Below, piece by piece: positions 10,335 through 22,116 of a DNA stretch of 64,000 bases. The position numbers and the translations under genes were made by a program. The notes below the pieces were generated by a model that did no database searches, was not told where the DNA came from, and was given only the letters and a program-made list of their open reading frames with translations. The stretch spans positions 203,777 through 267,776 of the forward strand of contig NW_003200738.1 in the NCBI RefSeq assembly GCF_000006405.1, written 5' to 3'. Position 1 is the stretch's first letter, and each line of letters begins with the position of its first letter. Origin of the DNA: Perkinsus marinus ATCC 50983 (Eukaryota; Perkinsozoa; Perkinsida; Perkinsidae).

Positions 10335-11183
10335 TCAATTACACGGGAAATATCGTGGTGCATTGCGGCTCGATGGGACCCCTCCTCCTAGGGGAAAAGA
10401 GTCTCCACAGGGACAAAGACAGCTTTCCACAAGTTCAAAGCGGACTCCCTCTTCTCCTCGATTGACAGCATAGTACTCACAACCGCTTGAAGTAAATACG
10501 GTAGCTAAAATCGAGCCGCAAGCCTCACAGGCCGGCCTTAGCCATAGTCGGCCCTGTGCCAAACACTGTCGAACGGCAGGTCCAGGAACCACCCAAGGTC
10601 GGGGATCGGGGTACTTTATATCCGATATGATCCACCCGTTTAGAGTCATGGGCAAGCCGGTGAAGACCAGGGGGAAGTCGTAGCTCTGGGCTAGCTGATC
10701 GAGATACCGCAGGGCCAGGTTGAGGACCCCCAAGGGCTCGAACTCAACTTTGAGAGAAGTCCAGTCTACAAGGATGACCATCCAGCCTATTGTAACTGTG
10801 GTCGTTGGTCGTTTGAGATGTTGATTGTGGAAGTCACGAAGCGCCGCGAGGAGTGACGCTGCAGAGGGCGTTGTGTAGATGAAAACACCAGTAGTGACTT
10901 CGGGCATGGCAAACACCAGGGAACTGTCGAGGATGCAGACCTTCCCGGAGTTGGAGGTCCATCGACGAACAGTCATGACAAGGACATCAAGAATTGCAGT
11001 CTTCGACCGGGGGCCGAGGAGGAGGAGGGTCACTGCGCCACCACAGCTGCAACTAGCCGATAGGATGGGCAGTATGCGAGGTCTCTGCCGACGAGCCAAT
11101 ACGCTGGCGAAGAGCTCTCGATCTGGTGGGGGACCGTACGGGCTCATTTCCGTAGGCGTCGAGGGCGAACTGGACTCAGTCAT
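10335..11183 (-). CDS. putative RecA-fold protein, possible RAD51-paralogue-like
   Basis: A single open frame of 282 residues starts at ATG 11183 and is not recognised with certainty. The order of elements resembles a RecA core. A hydrophobic strand plus degenerate P-loop (LLLLGPRSKTAILDVLV) comes first, then GKVCILDS, then an amphipathic helix. A Walker-B-like strand (MVILVDWTSL) and RYLDQLAQSYDFPLVFTG, similar to the strand after Walker B in RAD51 paralogues, follow. A normal Walker A lysine-threonine pair is missing, so ATP binding is doubtful. Cys-rich motifs near the C-terminus (ACEACGS, CLCPCGD) might bind zinc. It lies 88 bp from the centrin start on the same strand. The 3' end may be spliced differently. 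Confidence 0.35.
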   Translation of the reverse strand: MTESSSPSTPTEMSPYGPPPDRELFASVLARRQRPRILPILSASCSCGGAVTLLLLGPRSKTAILDVLVMTVRRWTSNSGKVCILDSSLVFAMPEVTTGVFIYTTPSAASLLAALRDFHNQHLKRPTTTVTIGWMVILVDWTSLKVEFEPLGVLNLALRYLDQLAQSYDFPLVFTGLPMTLNGWIISDIKYPDPRPWVVPGPAVRQCLAQGRLWLRPACEACGSILATVFTSSGCEYYAVNRGEEGVRFELVESCLCPCGDSFPLGGGVPSSRNAPRYFPCN

Positions 11184-12544
11184 GGCGAGAATGACATATT
11201 AAAAACTCCCTGCTTTGGAGGCTCCAAGGGGAGACAGAGAAAATAACTAGAGACCATCGCAACAGTACGGAGTCGGAAATTGAAGTGGTTACTTGCTGAT
11301 ATAACTATCGGATAAATTCATCTTCATGTAAAGGGCTAACATTCATAAGTATACGGTTAACGATCACCAGTTATCATCTCAATACGATAGTAGACATGGT
11401 TGCATTCGTAAGGGCAAACCGAGGAAGATTCTTCAACGGTGATGCTGAGGGTGACCACGATGATGAGCAACCACGACCACTCCGTTCTCCACCGGGCTGA
11501 GTCCAACCAGGGCGCCGGTATATTGTCCAAGTTGCTGATGCTGAGGCTCAGTGAGAAAAGGAAGGGGTGGAGGATTCCATACGATGGCCTGCCAGGTGGT
11601 CTTTGGAACGCTTCTGATTGGCCACACTGATCGTAACCGAGTCGTATCGTGAAGGAGCTGAGGAGTCGTTCTCTGCTATGAAGCCACCGATAGGTTCCTC
11701 CTAATGTCACACCGTCGTGCCCCGACTTGCCCCCTCCACTGATCTCCCTTCAGGAGTTCATACAGGATTCTTAGACGGGAGGTTGACCGCTTGAGGCTCG
11801 ATCAGTCTCGACCTTCGCTCGCCATGAATATCAACGGAAGTTTCTTCTTGATGATGATGAACATCGAGCTANNNNNNNNNNNNNNNNNNNNNNNNNNNNN
11901 NNNNNNNNNNNNNNNNNNNNNNNNNNNNNNNNNNNNNNNNNNNNNNNNNNNNNNNNNNNNNNNNNNNNNNNACGCTAAGGGGGTGTTCTCCAATCCTTTC
12001 TTGTCACTCGAGGAGGGATCATAGTACGCCTGAGTTCAGCACGATCATGTTGCGGTGAGCCCGAGCCTTACCCTGGTCAGGTGGTGAATGCTCCCTGGGA
12101 ACGCTACCATGACGATGATGATGATCATCTACTGTTTTGTGGAATTTCATTCGCTGCTGTGGCAACGACGGGCCAAGTCTCGAAGTCGCTATACCCTCCC
12201 GAGATTCTTTCTGGGATGGTAGTCGAGACGCATCCTCACCACTACAATGGTCATCTGAATAGACTGAAAAAGTCATTTCGCAATAGCCACTATTCAAGCG
12301 TTTCACCAACACAATAAATTTACTAAACTTTCTCAGATTGACTTCATTATCGTTCCCCTCAAGTAGTATGAAAGGTCCACCCTTACGTGTTGGTCCGGAA
12401 GTGCCAGTTCCTGCTGAGGCCACCAACGGCGAGCGATGGTCAAGCCTGCCTAGGGACGGGGAGGAGGTCTTATGCAGAGGGAACACCTCAGAAGGGGTCT
12501 GAAAAGAAGCCGCGATGATAACCATAGTTGACGATAGGAGAACG
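11184..12544. other. unresolved region with assembly gap
   Basis: It contains the 100-N gap at 11872-11971. A minus-strand frame at 11357-11710 has one hydrophobic segment (SWLLIIVVTLSI). Another minus-strand frame at 12019-12525 starts 20 bp after the stop of the neighbouring membrane-protein gene and is Ser/Pro-rich. Either could be exons of a gene broken by the gap. Neither is recognised. Confidence 0.3.
11872..11971. other. assembly gap, 100 N
   Basis: Exactly 100 unknown bases, the conventional placeholder for a scaffold join; real length unknown. Confidence 0.99.
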
Positions 12545-13276
12545 CTAGTCTACTTGGGCACATCTCCCCGGACTTGCCTCTGTCGAGGGTGTCCCAACCT
12601 CCTTCCCTACAGTCTGCTCACTTGGGCCCAACAGGGCCTCCGTTACAGGACTCGTCGAAACCCCAGACTGCACTCGTTTTCTCAACAGAAACGCCTTATA
12701 GAGGCAAAATGATAAGGCGAGGAAAGAGAATAAAATCGTCACCGCCACGGCACACCAAAGGGAATACCATGATACCACACCAACGACACCTTTCTGTGAC
12801 GATATAACAGTCTCGAGCTCCTCCCGCTGGACCTCCTTCTCCTCAAGAACAGCCTTTTGAGCAAGCTCAGTCGAGTCGTCGAGATTAAGCCGACTCCGCA
12901 GCTCATCCAGTTTGCTTCTGAGATCCTCTACTTCCCTTCGAGTTTTTTCGCGTTCTTTTCGGATGATACCAAGACTGTCATCACAATAGTCGTACAGCTT
13001 CTCAGAGGCGCCAAAGCAACTACATGTACCAACACCACATCCCTTCGAATCAACATAACACCTACCACAACAGGCTCAACTAAGCATCAATAACCACCTC
13101 TCCTTTCCTCACCAAGCCTTAGCCGCAGATAGAAGACCGGCACCGCAACTAGAGATGCACTCACACGCCGTGTTGGAGGCGATCGCTGCTCGAACCAGAC
13201 AGACTCTAGATGATACCAACGAGATCACGAAGGAGATGAGAAGTTGCCAACGATGATTCCGTTTGCTGCTGGTCAT
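12545..13276 (-). CDS. secreted-type Cys-rich, coiled-coil, single-pass membrane protein
   Basis: Exons 13113-13276 and 12545-13061 (51-nt intron) give 226 residues. The N-terminus is a signal peptide or anchor (basic HRWQ then LLISFVISLVSS). Next is a Cys-rich module with ACECISSCG, WCYVDSKGC and TCSCFG (about residues 36-75). A charged coiled coil (about residues 76-145, many E/K/R/L heptads such as KTRREVEDLRSKLDEL) follows. Then comes a transmembrane segment (LWCAVAVTILFSFLALSF) and a 55-residue Ser/Thr/Pro tail. I infer a type I membrane protein with the Cys-rich part outside or in the lumen. The spacing C-x-C-x3-C ... WCY recalls small disulfide modules of alveolate surface proteins, but no family is assigned. 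Confidence 0.7.
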
Positions 13277-13738
13277 ATGCAAGATACTGAATACGGCCCC
13301 TCCGCACAGTATAGCGGATTTTCCCTTTGACTCGAATGCTAAATAATAACACAACAGCTTTTCTTAGCAAAATTAATCTGTTCCCCAAAGGATCAGCATT
13401 AGACCGACCAAGCTTCAATAACTCCAATCTTGCACTAAAACCACTCCACCACAATTCTCTACTACAATATGATACTCAGAGCTTCAATGGGAAAAATGTA
13501 AAATCTGAAAATACTCCATCAGAAACCGTCACTGCGCCACAAAATGGTCTCACCAAGCGACCGCGGACTCCTCGCCATCTCTCGAGCTCTCCCCCGCCTC
13601 TCCCCGCTCGCTCCCCACATCTACACACAAAACCCTACAAAATACATCCTGGAGAGGCACGAAAAGACATGCTCTCAATCGTCACATAGTTCTCTACTAA
13701 AATGTTGTAACGACACGTATTCCTCCTAACCTCAGTAA

Positions 13739-14164
13739 CCTCACGTGAATTCGAGTCACTCAGATGCGCATCCTTTCCACTTTTTTTCGTTCCACGTTTC
13801 GCCGTCGCCTTCTTCCCACCGAACTTCTGCCTAGCCTCCCTGAACAAGTTCATGACTTCCATAGCAAAGACCCAGGTTCAATTCCCACACCTTACTCTAT
13901 TTCTTCCGTACTAACCCCTGTGAGGTTCCTCAGCGGCTCCCAGGTGTTCTCTGCCGAGCTATACCCTCGCCACTTGACGTAAAACTCCTCCTCTAGAAAA
14001 GATGCCGTCGCCAGGGTTCGAACCCGATACCTCCCCCCTACTCTTGCCCGACTTCTTATATCCTTCGATGCACTCCAACTCATACACAGACTCCGAATCG
14101 CTTCCATCATCGTCATCACCCAGGCGCTTATCTCGGAATGCTCTACCAAACAGCACCTCCCCAC
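13739..14164 (-). CDS. chromodomain protein (partial model)
   Basis: Across a 40-nt intron (13991-14030) the minus strand reads VYELECIEGYKKSG then EEEFYVKWRGYSSAENTWEP followed by LRNLTG. This is a full chromodomain: the aromatic cage positions Y, W and W (VYEL, VKW, TWEP) are all present. An acidic stretch (LGDDDDGSDSES) precedes it, as in HP1-type proteins. A second intron (about 13863-13935) leads to a basic exon (FREARQKFGGKKATAKRG). The role would be binding methylated histone tails. Start and end are not fixed. Chromodomains also occur in some mobile-element integrases, but no integrase or polymerase sequence adjoins it. Confidence 0.6.
13991..14030 (-). other. 40-nt intron with T-arm-like core
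   Basis: The minus strand reads GTATCGGGTTCGAACCCTGG and continues to CTTTTCTAGAG. The core GGGTTCGAACCC is a perfect B-box/T-loop consensus placed eight bases or fewer from the 5' splice site. The T-run before the acceptor acts as the pyrimidine tract. Confidence 0.6.
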
Positions 14165-15263
14165 TTCGTCAGACCAGCAAGCAGCGAGTAATCAGAACAT
14201 GTCATCGATAACAAATACCACAATGATAAACACTCACTATTGCTAACACTGAATGATGCCGTATGAATACCAAATAACAACAGTAGACATACAAGTGTAC
14301 TCGTAGATCTATTGTATTATATACTCTATGTATACAACATTGTATGCCCGAGCTCGACTGCTATATTGTACTCCATACAATACTATACGAGTACACTAGA
14401 CTGTATACTCTATATATACTGTATACATATATTGTCTTACACACTGACCGGGATCCCATCACGCTGAACACTAGCATCGATGGTTTGTATAGTCAACGTT
14501 TGAGATGCAGCATCGGTTTCGTTTCTTTTGCTTCCCTATCTCACAAACTTAGGTGTATCCAACCGCTATTCCAAAATTTCACTACATTTCCTCTCTGGAA
14601 TTCTCCAAACTATCAACTATAACGAAGGAGTCTATTCACGGAGTTCTTACCGTAACATGTCCTCATCCTTCTTAGCCGAGCACTGTGATATTTTGATCCA
14701 CACCTTCTTATGCAGTTGACCTCGGCTCTTGCCAGTTACCAAGTACTCCTCGTCGACTCCATCATTGCGATAGTCGTGTACGTTGGTGACGCTGTCGAGG
14801 ACCAGAGGACTCTGAGCGGAAACAGAAACCAAATACTCTGTGGATAAATACAAAATATCAACAACATCATAATACAGTATTATCAAAACACCATTATAGA
14901 GATTGAATTCCAGACTATTTTCCCATTCTCAAAAGTTCAATCTGTAAACTACACTAAACATTTTACTCTCAACAAAATAACTCTCCGCTACAGCCCTTGA
15001 ACCACTCCCATATTACTACCTCCTCCCCAGGCCCTTCAACTGCCGTTTCTAGTCGGTTCTCACGTCGAGGCTGCTCCTTCTCTACACCAGCCTTGGCCTT
15101 CTTCTTAGGTTGATGCTCCCCCGCAATGCTATTCGGCCGCCTCTCCAAAGACCCTACGCACAGTCTAGTCGTGGAAAAACATGTCAGCATTTTAGCTTCA
15201 AATTCGGTTGAATTTTTCAGCGTATAATAGTTGATTATGCCATATAATATCATCATACACTTG

Positions 15264-15308
15264 GGCATTTATACATCTCGTGTTTTATACACGAGATCTA
15301 TAAATGCC
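15264..15308. repeat. 45-nt near-perfect hairpin
   Basis: GGCATTTATA and TCTCGTGT on the left pair with ACACGAGA and TATAAATGCC on the right, with one two-base mismatch and a five-base loop (TTTAT). It is compact enough to fold as RNA from either strand. Confidence 0.75.
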
Positions 15309-18300
15309 GTTCACACAGTGTATGAATACGCAGTGTATCGCAGTAATAATAGATACAATACATAAAGTCAACTGCGACTATCAATATCGAGTTCAAATAC
15401 TAATATCATTCCAGCGCTCAAATACTACACCGGTTCGATTTTCCAGCAAAAAACCGCTTAGGCTTCGTAGCACCTTAACTGACCCCTCCGCGTTGTCCCT
15501 ATACATTACCTCGTTCCTTCGTCCCTTCTCCATCCAACAACACAGCTCGACTCCTATGCATCTCACATTGTTTGTCGAACCACTGAGTAGCCATTCTAAA
15601 TGCCTGAATCACAACAGCATTCAGCACTTTCAAGACTATCACTAAGCGTCACCGCGCCACGAAATTGCCGCTACAAGGAGTAATACCACAACTTCACAAC
15701 AAACTATCCACTCTTGCAATCGTCTATACACCTCCCATTCGGTATAGCTCAAGCTCTCCACATGACAATTCCGTCACTTCGCCCAAATTACCCCAATACT
15801 ACCGCTTCAAACTTCGGCATCTTAGAATCCAGTGGTCCCGGGTTGAGAGGGAAGGTCTCAATTGTAACACCATAACGAGCGACCCATTGATTCCGCGCAA
15901 AATCATAGCATATCCCCACACGAGACTGAAATATGCAAAACAGTCAGACACGCATTAACATCGACAGCCTACAAGCCGTCTACTGCCAGCGATAGATTGG
16001 AAATACATATATTAAAGAAAATGAATTTAAACGAACGATGGAGAATTTACAAAATCTGAATTCATAAGGTCCGACTGTTAACAGCAATTCCGGGAAAATT
16101 CTCAATTTTCACTCCCAAGCAGTTCGTCACCACGCCACTAGATATTATACGATAACTTCTCATCACCGTACCGTGCGAATATGTATTCATTTTTTCTCGA
16201 TATAGTACGCAGACACCAAACTCATTTGTAAATTTCCACATGATCAGGAACACAATCTTCCATCAGTTTCCCAGATAAATATCACTACACTTTCCCCATT
16301 GTTATCAAACCCTAGATAACGTTATTTCTCGAAGCTAGATGGACCCCCGATACAGTGTGGTAGCAACGGAACCCCACTACTACCTCCCGAACGTCTGAAA
16401 GCCCTTCCGGAGTCATCGTTACATCCATATCTCCTTTAATTCTATCAGGCCGTCCGCTAACTTCCATAAAATAGGAAGGAAGCACCAACAGAAAAAATAT
16501 ATTTCTCAGCAGCTCATACCACTCCTTCCTCACTTCATCATCATCCCAACACCCCGACTTGATTGTTACTCATACGCAATCTCCAACTATCCTCATTGAA
16601 ACAAGTTAGATACAAGCGCGCTATAGAGTCCCTTTCACGCGGCCCTTTCCTCCTCCTCCTCATCATCACATACACCACTCCAAGACACTTGTGACGCATT
16701 CACCCCGTACGCTGGGGGAGTTCCTCCACCGTTTTCTTCCCTGGAGTTCCCCCCGCTTTTCTCATCTCAGTCGACTCCTCCCCATGCTCCTTGTTTCCTC
16801 CAAAGCCCAACAGCTCGCGAACTGCCGGCATTATATGGAGAATAGTCGGAGTTTGTGGCCCAACCAATGCCGCAACCTAATAAGTGCAAATCAAACACCA
16901 TATACAACTTAGCACAGCACCACCTTGATTATCCGTCCAGGATTCCCCCCAAGCCTGACCAGCACCGGATGCTTTGCTAATCGCGCCAAGTTACCCAATC
17001 CCTCTGACTGCGAGTCGTTGAGACATAATACTCTCTGCCAGAAATATCAATGATGCCAAAATGACATATCACGGAGTTAAGCTAATACCACAACTTCCCC
17101 ATAAACTACAGACTACCAGAGTAACGAACATACGAACATCTCGCGCGCCCCCGAACAGTACTACAGTATCAGTGCCTGTCCTCTCCCCTCCAGCAGCGTC
17201 AAATTCTTCCAACATGGTTGTAGTTGTAATACGAATATCAGCTTCATATATGGGTCTACAGCAACACACATTTCTCCTCAACGTTAATGGTACCTCCAAC
17301 AGTGTTGGGACTCCCAACTTGGGAGACACTCCCCTCGCTACGTCATAAAAACACAGTCCAACATCAAATACGGCTCGGCGAACCCCACAAGAATTTCCCA
17401 ACAAAAAGTTCCATCATTTCCTTTTTCCATCTACCACTATGATAGCAACTCACCTATGAACTCTTCTCGCAAAAAGCATAGCCGCATCGAGCGGCTGCAA
17501 AGGCGGTAGTCGGAAGCACACTACCTTATACGCTACTGACATCGTCTAAACAGAGAACGTACCGAACTGGAATGCCCAACTGCAAATCACTCGCCTGAAT
17601 CGGCTGCATTAGTGCTTGATCTCGAATAGCAATTTCGGAAGGTGTGGTACCATCCTCCATAGTCACTATTATCTGAATATATTCATTATCACATGTCTGG
17701 CCCTTTACCGAGTTGAAAAATTCCCTCCGCGAAAAATTTCTCACATTTACAGTAAAAGTCTACAAAAATCTCCGAAAATTCTCTTACTCCTAATTGTCAT
17801 GAACACCACTACTCGACCACAACTCACCTTGAGATTCCTATGCTTGCTCAGTGCCTGCCCAAGTAGCTGCCTTATCTCTGGTATAGGCATATAACATTCT
17901 GCCCGCAACAACACCAATACAGATGAGGACGGCGACCGCGCACTAAAGAGCAATCACCTCTACTGTAAGACTATTTCCTATTACTAACCTGTTCATAGTG
18001 TCCGTTACATTGGCCCACTCTCGCATAGCTCGGGCCCATTCGTGACGTGTTCGCTGAAAAAACAACGTATCCTAACCATTATTCCTTATTGGAAATGACA
18101 CAATATGAACGGAGTCTTACCCGTGATATGAAAAACACTAATATTCCACATTTCACTTCGCGAGTGACACTTGGAAGCAGCAAACCGCGCGTGAAACACT
18201 TGATGTATTTCGCGTGAAATGGGCTCATTTGTCCGATGCAACTGGCCTTATGTTTTCATTTCACTTCATATCGCAAATATTACTTATTTTACATCGAGTA

Positions 18301-20196
18301 CCCTTAACACGTCTATGTCGAGTAACACACACAACAGTACCCTATCGTTAACCCTACTGCAGTTGGGTTTACTGCACCAAGCCTGCATCGGAAGGGCTCC
18401 TCCATTGCAGACAAACTCTCTTTCCACAAACATGACATCGATCGCTTCGCTGGCGGCACGCATAGGTTGAGCCCCCAACGCTTAGTACACGTGCCGCCGT
18501 TCCGGGATTATCGGTTTATGACGTTTATAGTAGCTCTATTATAGTTAGTATCACGACACTCTTGAGTTAGCACTGGGAAGACCCGACCTCGAGCCAAGTG
18601 ACACCGCACTACATTCTACCTGTAATCTCTTAGTCGCCGCCTCCACCTTGGACATAGCTGTCCCCTTAGCATGCTCTCCCCTCACTTGCCTTGCCACACC
18701 CGAGGCCAACTCCAACTCCAATGATTGTTGAGGGGCTGACGGCGCCCCAAACAAACTCTTCTGCTCTCCCGCAGCGGCAGCTGACAACACATCATTCACC
18801 ACTATATCGATTACAATGGCGAGCGCTGACGTCACCTTCTCCATGACCCTCCCTTAAGAACAGGTCCTCCGCACAATCTCTATCCAGCCACTCCCAATGA
18901 TGAACTCTCGGGCTGCTCTTATGTCCATTCTCAAGAGCCCAGTCACTACTATTCGCATTTCCCCCCGACACGGGTGCCTCAGTGGTCTCAAACTCCTCTA
19001 CTCCAGACGGCAGTCCGTCCAGTAGGACCTAAAACACCGTCGCAAGCCTATGATACTCCTCACCAACTACCCCTCCTACTTCAGTAGTATACAACACATA
19101 TTTCGTTGCCAACCCCTCATACGTCGGACTACTCCTCTCGAGCTCCACCAGAGGCTTGCGGTTACGCATTACCACCTATACAAAAATGCACAACAAAAAT
19201 CGCTTCGCTCCGCCTACTCATGATCATTACCTTTCTAACACTAACATCCGAAACTGAATGCGCTATCTCTTTCTTCACAGCCTCAGAACACACCTCCAAC
19301 ACGTTTTCCGTCACGGGATCGAATTTTTTCGACAACAACTTCAGCTTCCCATCAGTAATCCTTCTCTCAACCAAACACCGTCTGATCGCATCTTCACCAT
19401 CGCCCCGCCCGAACCCAATGTGCCCTCTTACGCTTTCTTATGTTCACCCTCAACATCTTCGATCTCCTCTCGCTGCTCCATTTCATCAGCAACAGATATC
19501 ATACATCGCACAACATGCACTACGCGTACCAGCCTACCCGTACCTACCAAATACCGCATCCCCGACAACTCAATTTCGCTGACAATAAAAAAACTACGAT
19601 GAAGATTCTATACAATTTCTGCACATTTTGGTAAATTTCTACCGTAAAAATCGCGTGTGAAATTTTCAAACCACAGTAGTGAGGAAACACCCATGCTCAT
19701 TTCAACACCAACACAGACCGTCGCCGCCCACCCCAATCCTGCAGTTGAGTCCCATTCTCTCTGAGCTCCTTCAACAATCGGCTAACTGGAATTGGAGGAA
19801 CCTGTATATTACCACTCTTCGTTCGAATCTCACTAGCGCAGAATATTACGATTTCCTTTATATTGACCACACGCGAGTAAGAGGCACGAAAATTCAAAGT
19901 TACGAATTCGGAAAACTCCATAAACGTACGCGAAAATCGATACCACATTCATCTTCAAATCAACCAATATTAAAATAGAAACTATGAATAGCAATATTTC
20001 ATTATCATTGCGGAGCGGAGCATATACCGCAACAACCGGCACTTTCGCGTTGTGCGTGCGTGCAGAATTATTCTGGCTTAACTACGAAGCGTAGGAAGCT
20101 ACCAGATAGATCAAACGACTTCTCTGGATGCCGAGGTGTAGGTAAAAATCGGAAAACTCGATTATACGAACAGCTCGACGAGATATGCACGAAAAC

Positions 20197-20241
20197 CTTT
20201 AATGACGGAAAAATGTCCTGCCCGGGGATCGAACCGGGGAC
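20197..20241 (-). other. 45-nt candidate intron made of a T-arm and T-run
   Basis: The minus strand reads TAG then GTCCCCGGTTCGATCCCC, GGGCAGGACATTTTTCC and ends ATTAAAG. Stem CCCGG/CCGGG encloses TTCGATC. The length matches normal introns here. Flanking coding frames were not proved. Confidence 0.4.
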
Positions 20242-20495
20242 CTATGTAAAATTCATTGATCTAATCAATAAACGTGGACTAATGAGCTCCGCCCCTTCGT
20301 CACGAAGGCCTAGTATATTTAATATTCACGAATCATCAGTGAATTCTCCAAATCTTTTTTCGTACCGTAAATTCCCCACATCTACTACATTATATCCCTT
20401 CAAGAACTGCTCCAGTGCAGAGGCATCTGCAAACTGCTCTGATAAGAAGACCTTATAGCCCCGAGTGCCGAGACCTCCTGCCGCACCCATACCAC

Positions 20496-20533
20496 CTGAG
20501 ATGACCTCACCAGGGATCGAACCCGGGACCTAC
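20496..20533 (-). other. 38-nt intron containing a T-arm-like core
   Basis: The minus strand reads GTAGGTCCCGGGTTCGATCC and ends CATCTCAG. Removing it joins SER with GMGAAGGLGTRGYKVFLS in phase, which supports real splicing. The core GGGTTCGATCCC is a B-box consensus. Confidence 0.5.
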
Positions 20534-21099
20534 GCTCACTCCTCGTAGCAACTCCAAACAGCTCCATTTCCAACTCCTCTATACTCTCCTTCTCAGCATA
20601 ATGTGCCGAAGATATCGATCGATTCACAGACGTTCGCTCGAGTGGTGTTAGCGATCCACTTGAATGCGATATGGTCATATCTAATACCACCCTTCCGTCA
20701 AATCCCACCATAATAACACTCACTTCGCTTCGCTGGAGCCAAGGGTGGCAGTGGCCCAGGTGCTGCCGGTATCCCACTAGTATGTCGCGACAGTGTAGGA
20801 GAGGAAGCTGTCGATGCAACGCTACCGTTATCGCTGAGGCTTCCTCCTCCACCACCACCAACAGCAGGAGAGCGTTTTCCAGTCAACGTAGGGCCATGTG
20901 ATGTTGAAGAAAGACCCTCCTCGTCATCAGCAAACAACTCTTCCTCATCTTCCTCATACTCGTCTGGCATTGTACTACGGGTTTGTGGTGGATACCACTC
21001 CTTCAGCAACCGAATCTAAATACCATCATATCACCCCGTACCTTCTTATTAATCACTGCAACTACGGCCTCGGGCCAACGATTCTGATTTCCACACAGC

Positions 21100-22062
21100 A
21101 ATTAAAATTAGAAGCTATCATCTACTTCCTGTTCACCATATTTCGCCAACGTGGCCGACTCCACCCTATCACCGTAGTCCGTATTTCCTTCATCACAACC
21201 CGTATGAATCTATCGGCGACCTCCGAGGCAGTCAATGAATCATTTTCACCTCCTGCACCGTCCCCTTGCACATACAACTTCGGTAACTGAATCGACCTCG
21301 TCACAAACACGACAGCAGCAGCTCGAGAGTACCGCGTTTTTATTATTTCGATTATTCCGCAATGTACGTACGTTTGTATTCTCCATAGGCCATAATCTTG
21401 GTAAGAGGACCACGCATGCCCCGCCAGAAAAGAACCTGCGAACACCCGCAACATGGCTCAAGCGGTGATGATACACTATGAAGTTTCATATGCAGAAAAC
21501 GAATTTCACCAGTAGAGAAAAGCGAAATATTCATAAAAAGCGTCTCCACCATATCACGATAAAATGAACTAATCGCGTAGTGCTGCATGCTATTTGGCAG
21601 TAGGCGCAAGAGGCTTCGGTAATCTGACACGAAATACCCCACTGCAAAAACGCGAAGTGAAACGAATTTGGAGAGGAAGAGAACGACAGCATTAAGGCAG
21701 CCCGAACTCGTAGTGTTCCTATGATGTCATCTAGGTATGTATATCCATCTTCCTCATCGGCAGTTACTGCTAAAAATTATAGTTGTCCCGTACGACCTCA
21801 GAAACCAAGGAGAAGCATCCATAACGTGTCACTAATTTCTCACGAGTGAGTTGATTCAGCACAGTACATAACTTGCCATCACTTTGTTCCCTCTCATAGA
21901 CATGTATTTCCGCAGCAGTTTGCGTCCCGACTCACCTCCCACCCGGAAGTGAATAATACATAGCCGTTTGTGTTACCAGAGTCCTCTTGCCAGAACCAGA
22001 AGGCCCTGTAACCGCCACTACTCTCCTGTTACGAGGAGTATGTAGTATAGAGCATAGCCGAA
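21100..22062 (-). CDS. P-loop NTPase segment (STAND/AAA-like) of the CHAT gene
   Basis: The exon at about 21955-22062 encodes RDIDIVRLCSILHTPRNRR then VVAVTGPSGSGKRTLVTQTA. This is a helix followed by a clear Walker A motif (GPSGSGKRT), as in NB-ARC/NACHT-type STAND ATPases. Further exons below it (about 21790-21880, 21640-21740, 21420-21620 and 21120-21320) continue as helical sequence (VRAALMLSF, FYRDMVETLF, LTASEVADRFIRVVMKEI). Walker B was not identified. The exon lies downstream, on the same strand, of the CHAT exons, separated by a Ser/Pro-rich linker (22500-22898) and an element-filled intron. I infer one NLR-like protein; two adjacent genes remain possible. Confidence 0.5.
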
Positions 22063-22116
22063 CTATGTCTATGTCTCGCCCTGCACCACAAAAACAGCTC
22101 CTAGGATAATATAAAA

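Larger units (their letters stand above)
14165..21100 (-). other. series of unresolved minus-strand exons
   Basis: Many short minus-strand frames have protein-like composition and plausible 40-60 nt introns, but no complete gene could be assembled. Clear examples: 14647-14886 (VTNVHDYRNDGVDEEYL, chromodomain-like first half); about 15480-15640 (VLKVLNAVVIQAFRMATQ); 17069-17400; 17526-17744; 18551-18844 (Ala/Glu-rich helical); 19162-19374 (KLKLLSKKFDPVTENVLEV); 20260-20480 (GYKVFLSEQFADASALEQFL); 20534-21009 (acidic, then a run of Gly, then Ser/Pro). Parts of 15.6 kb and 17.1 kb resemble each other (both contain TAATACCACAACTTC), so some may be duplicated modules. Function unknown. The run could continue the CHAT/NTPase gene or be one or more separate genes. 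Confidence 0.45.

Noticed and set aside
12019-12525. Treating this minus-strand frame as a confirmed gene
   Set aside because: Open but compositionally mixed, with likely introns inside; kept only as unresolved.
13739-14164. Chromodomain taken as part of a retroelement integrase
   Set aside because: No polymerase, integrase core or terminal repeats nearby, and it has spliceosomal introns; a host gene is simpler.
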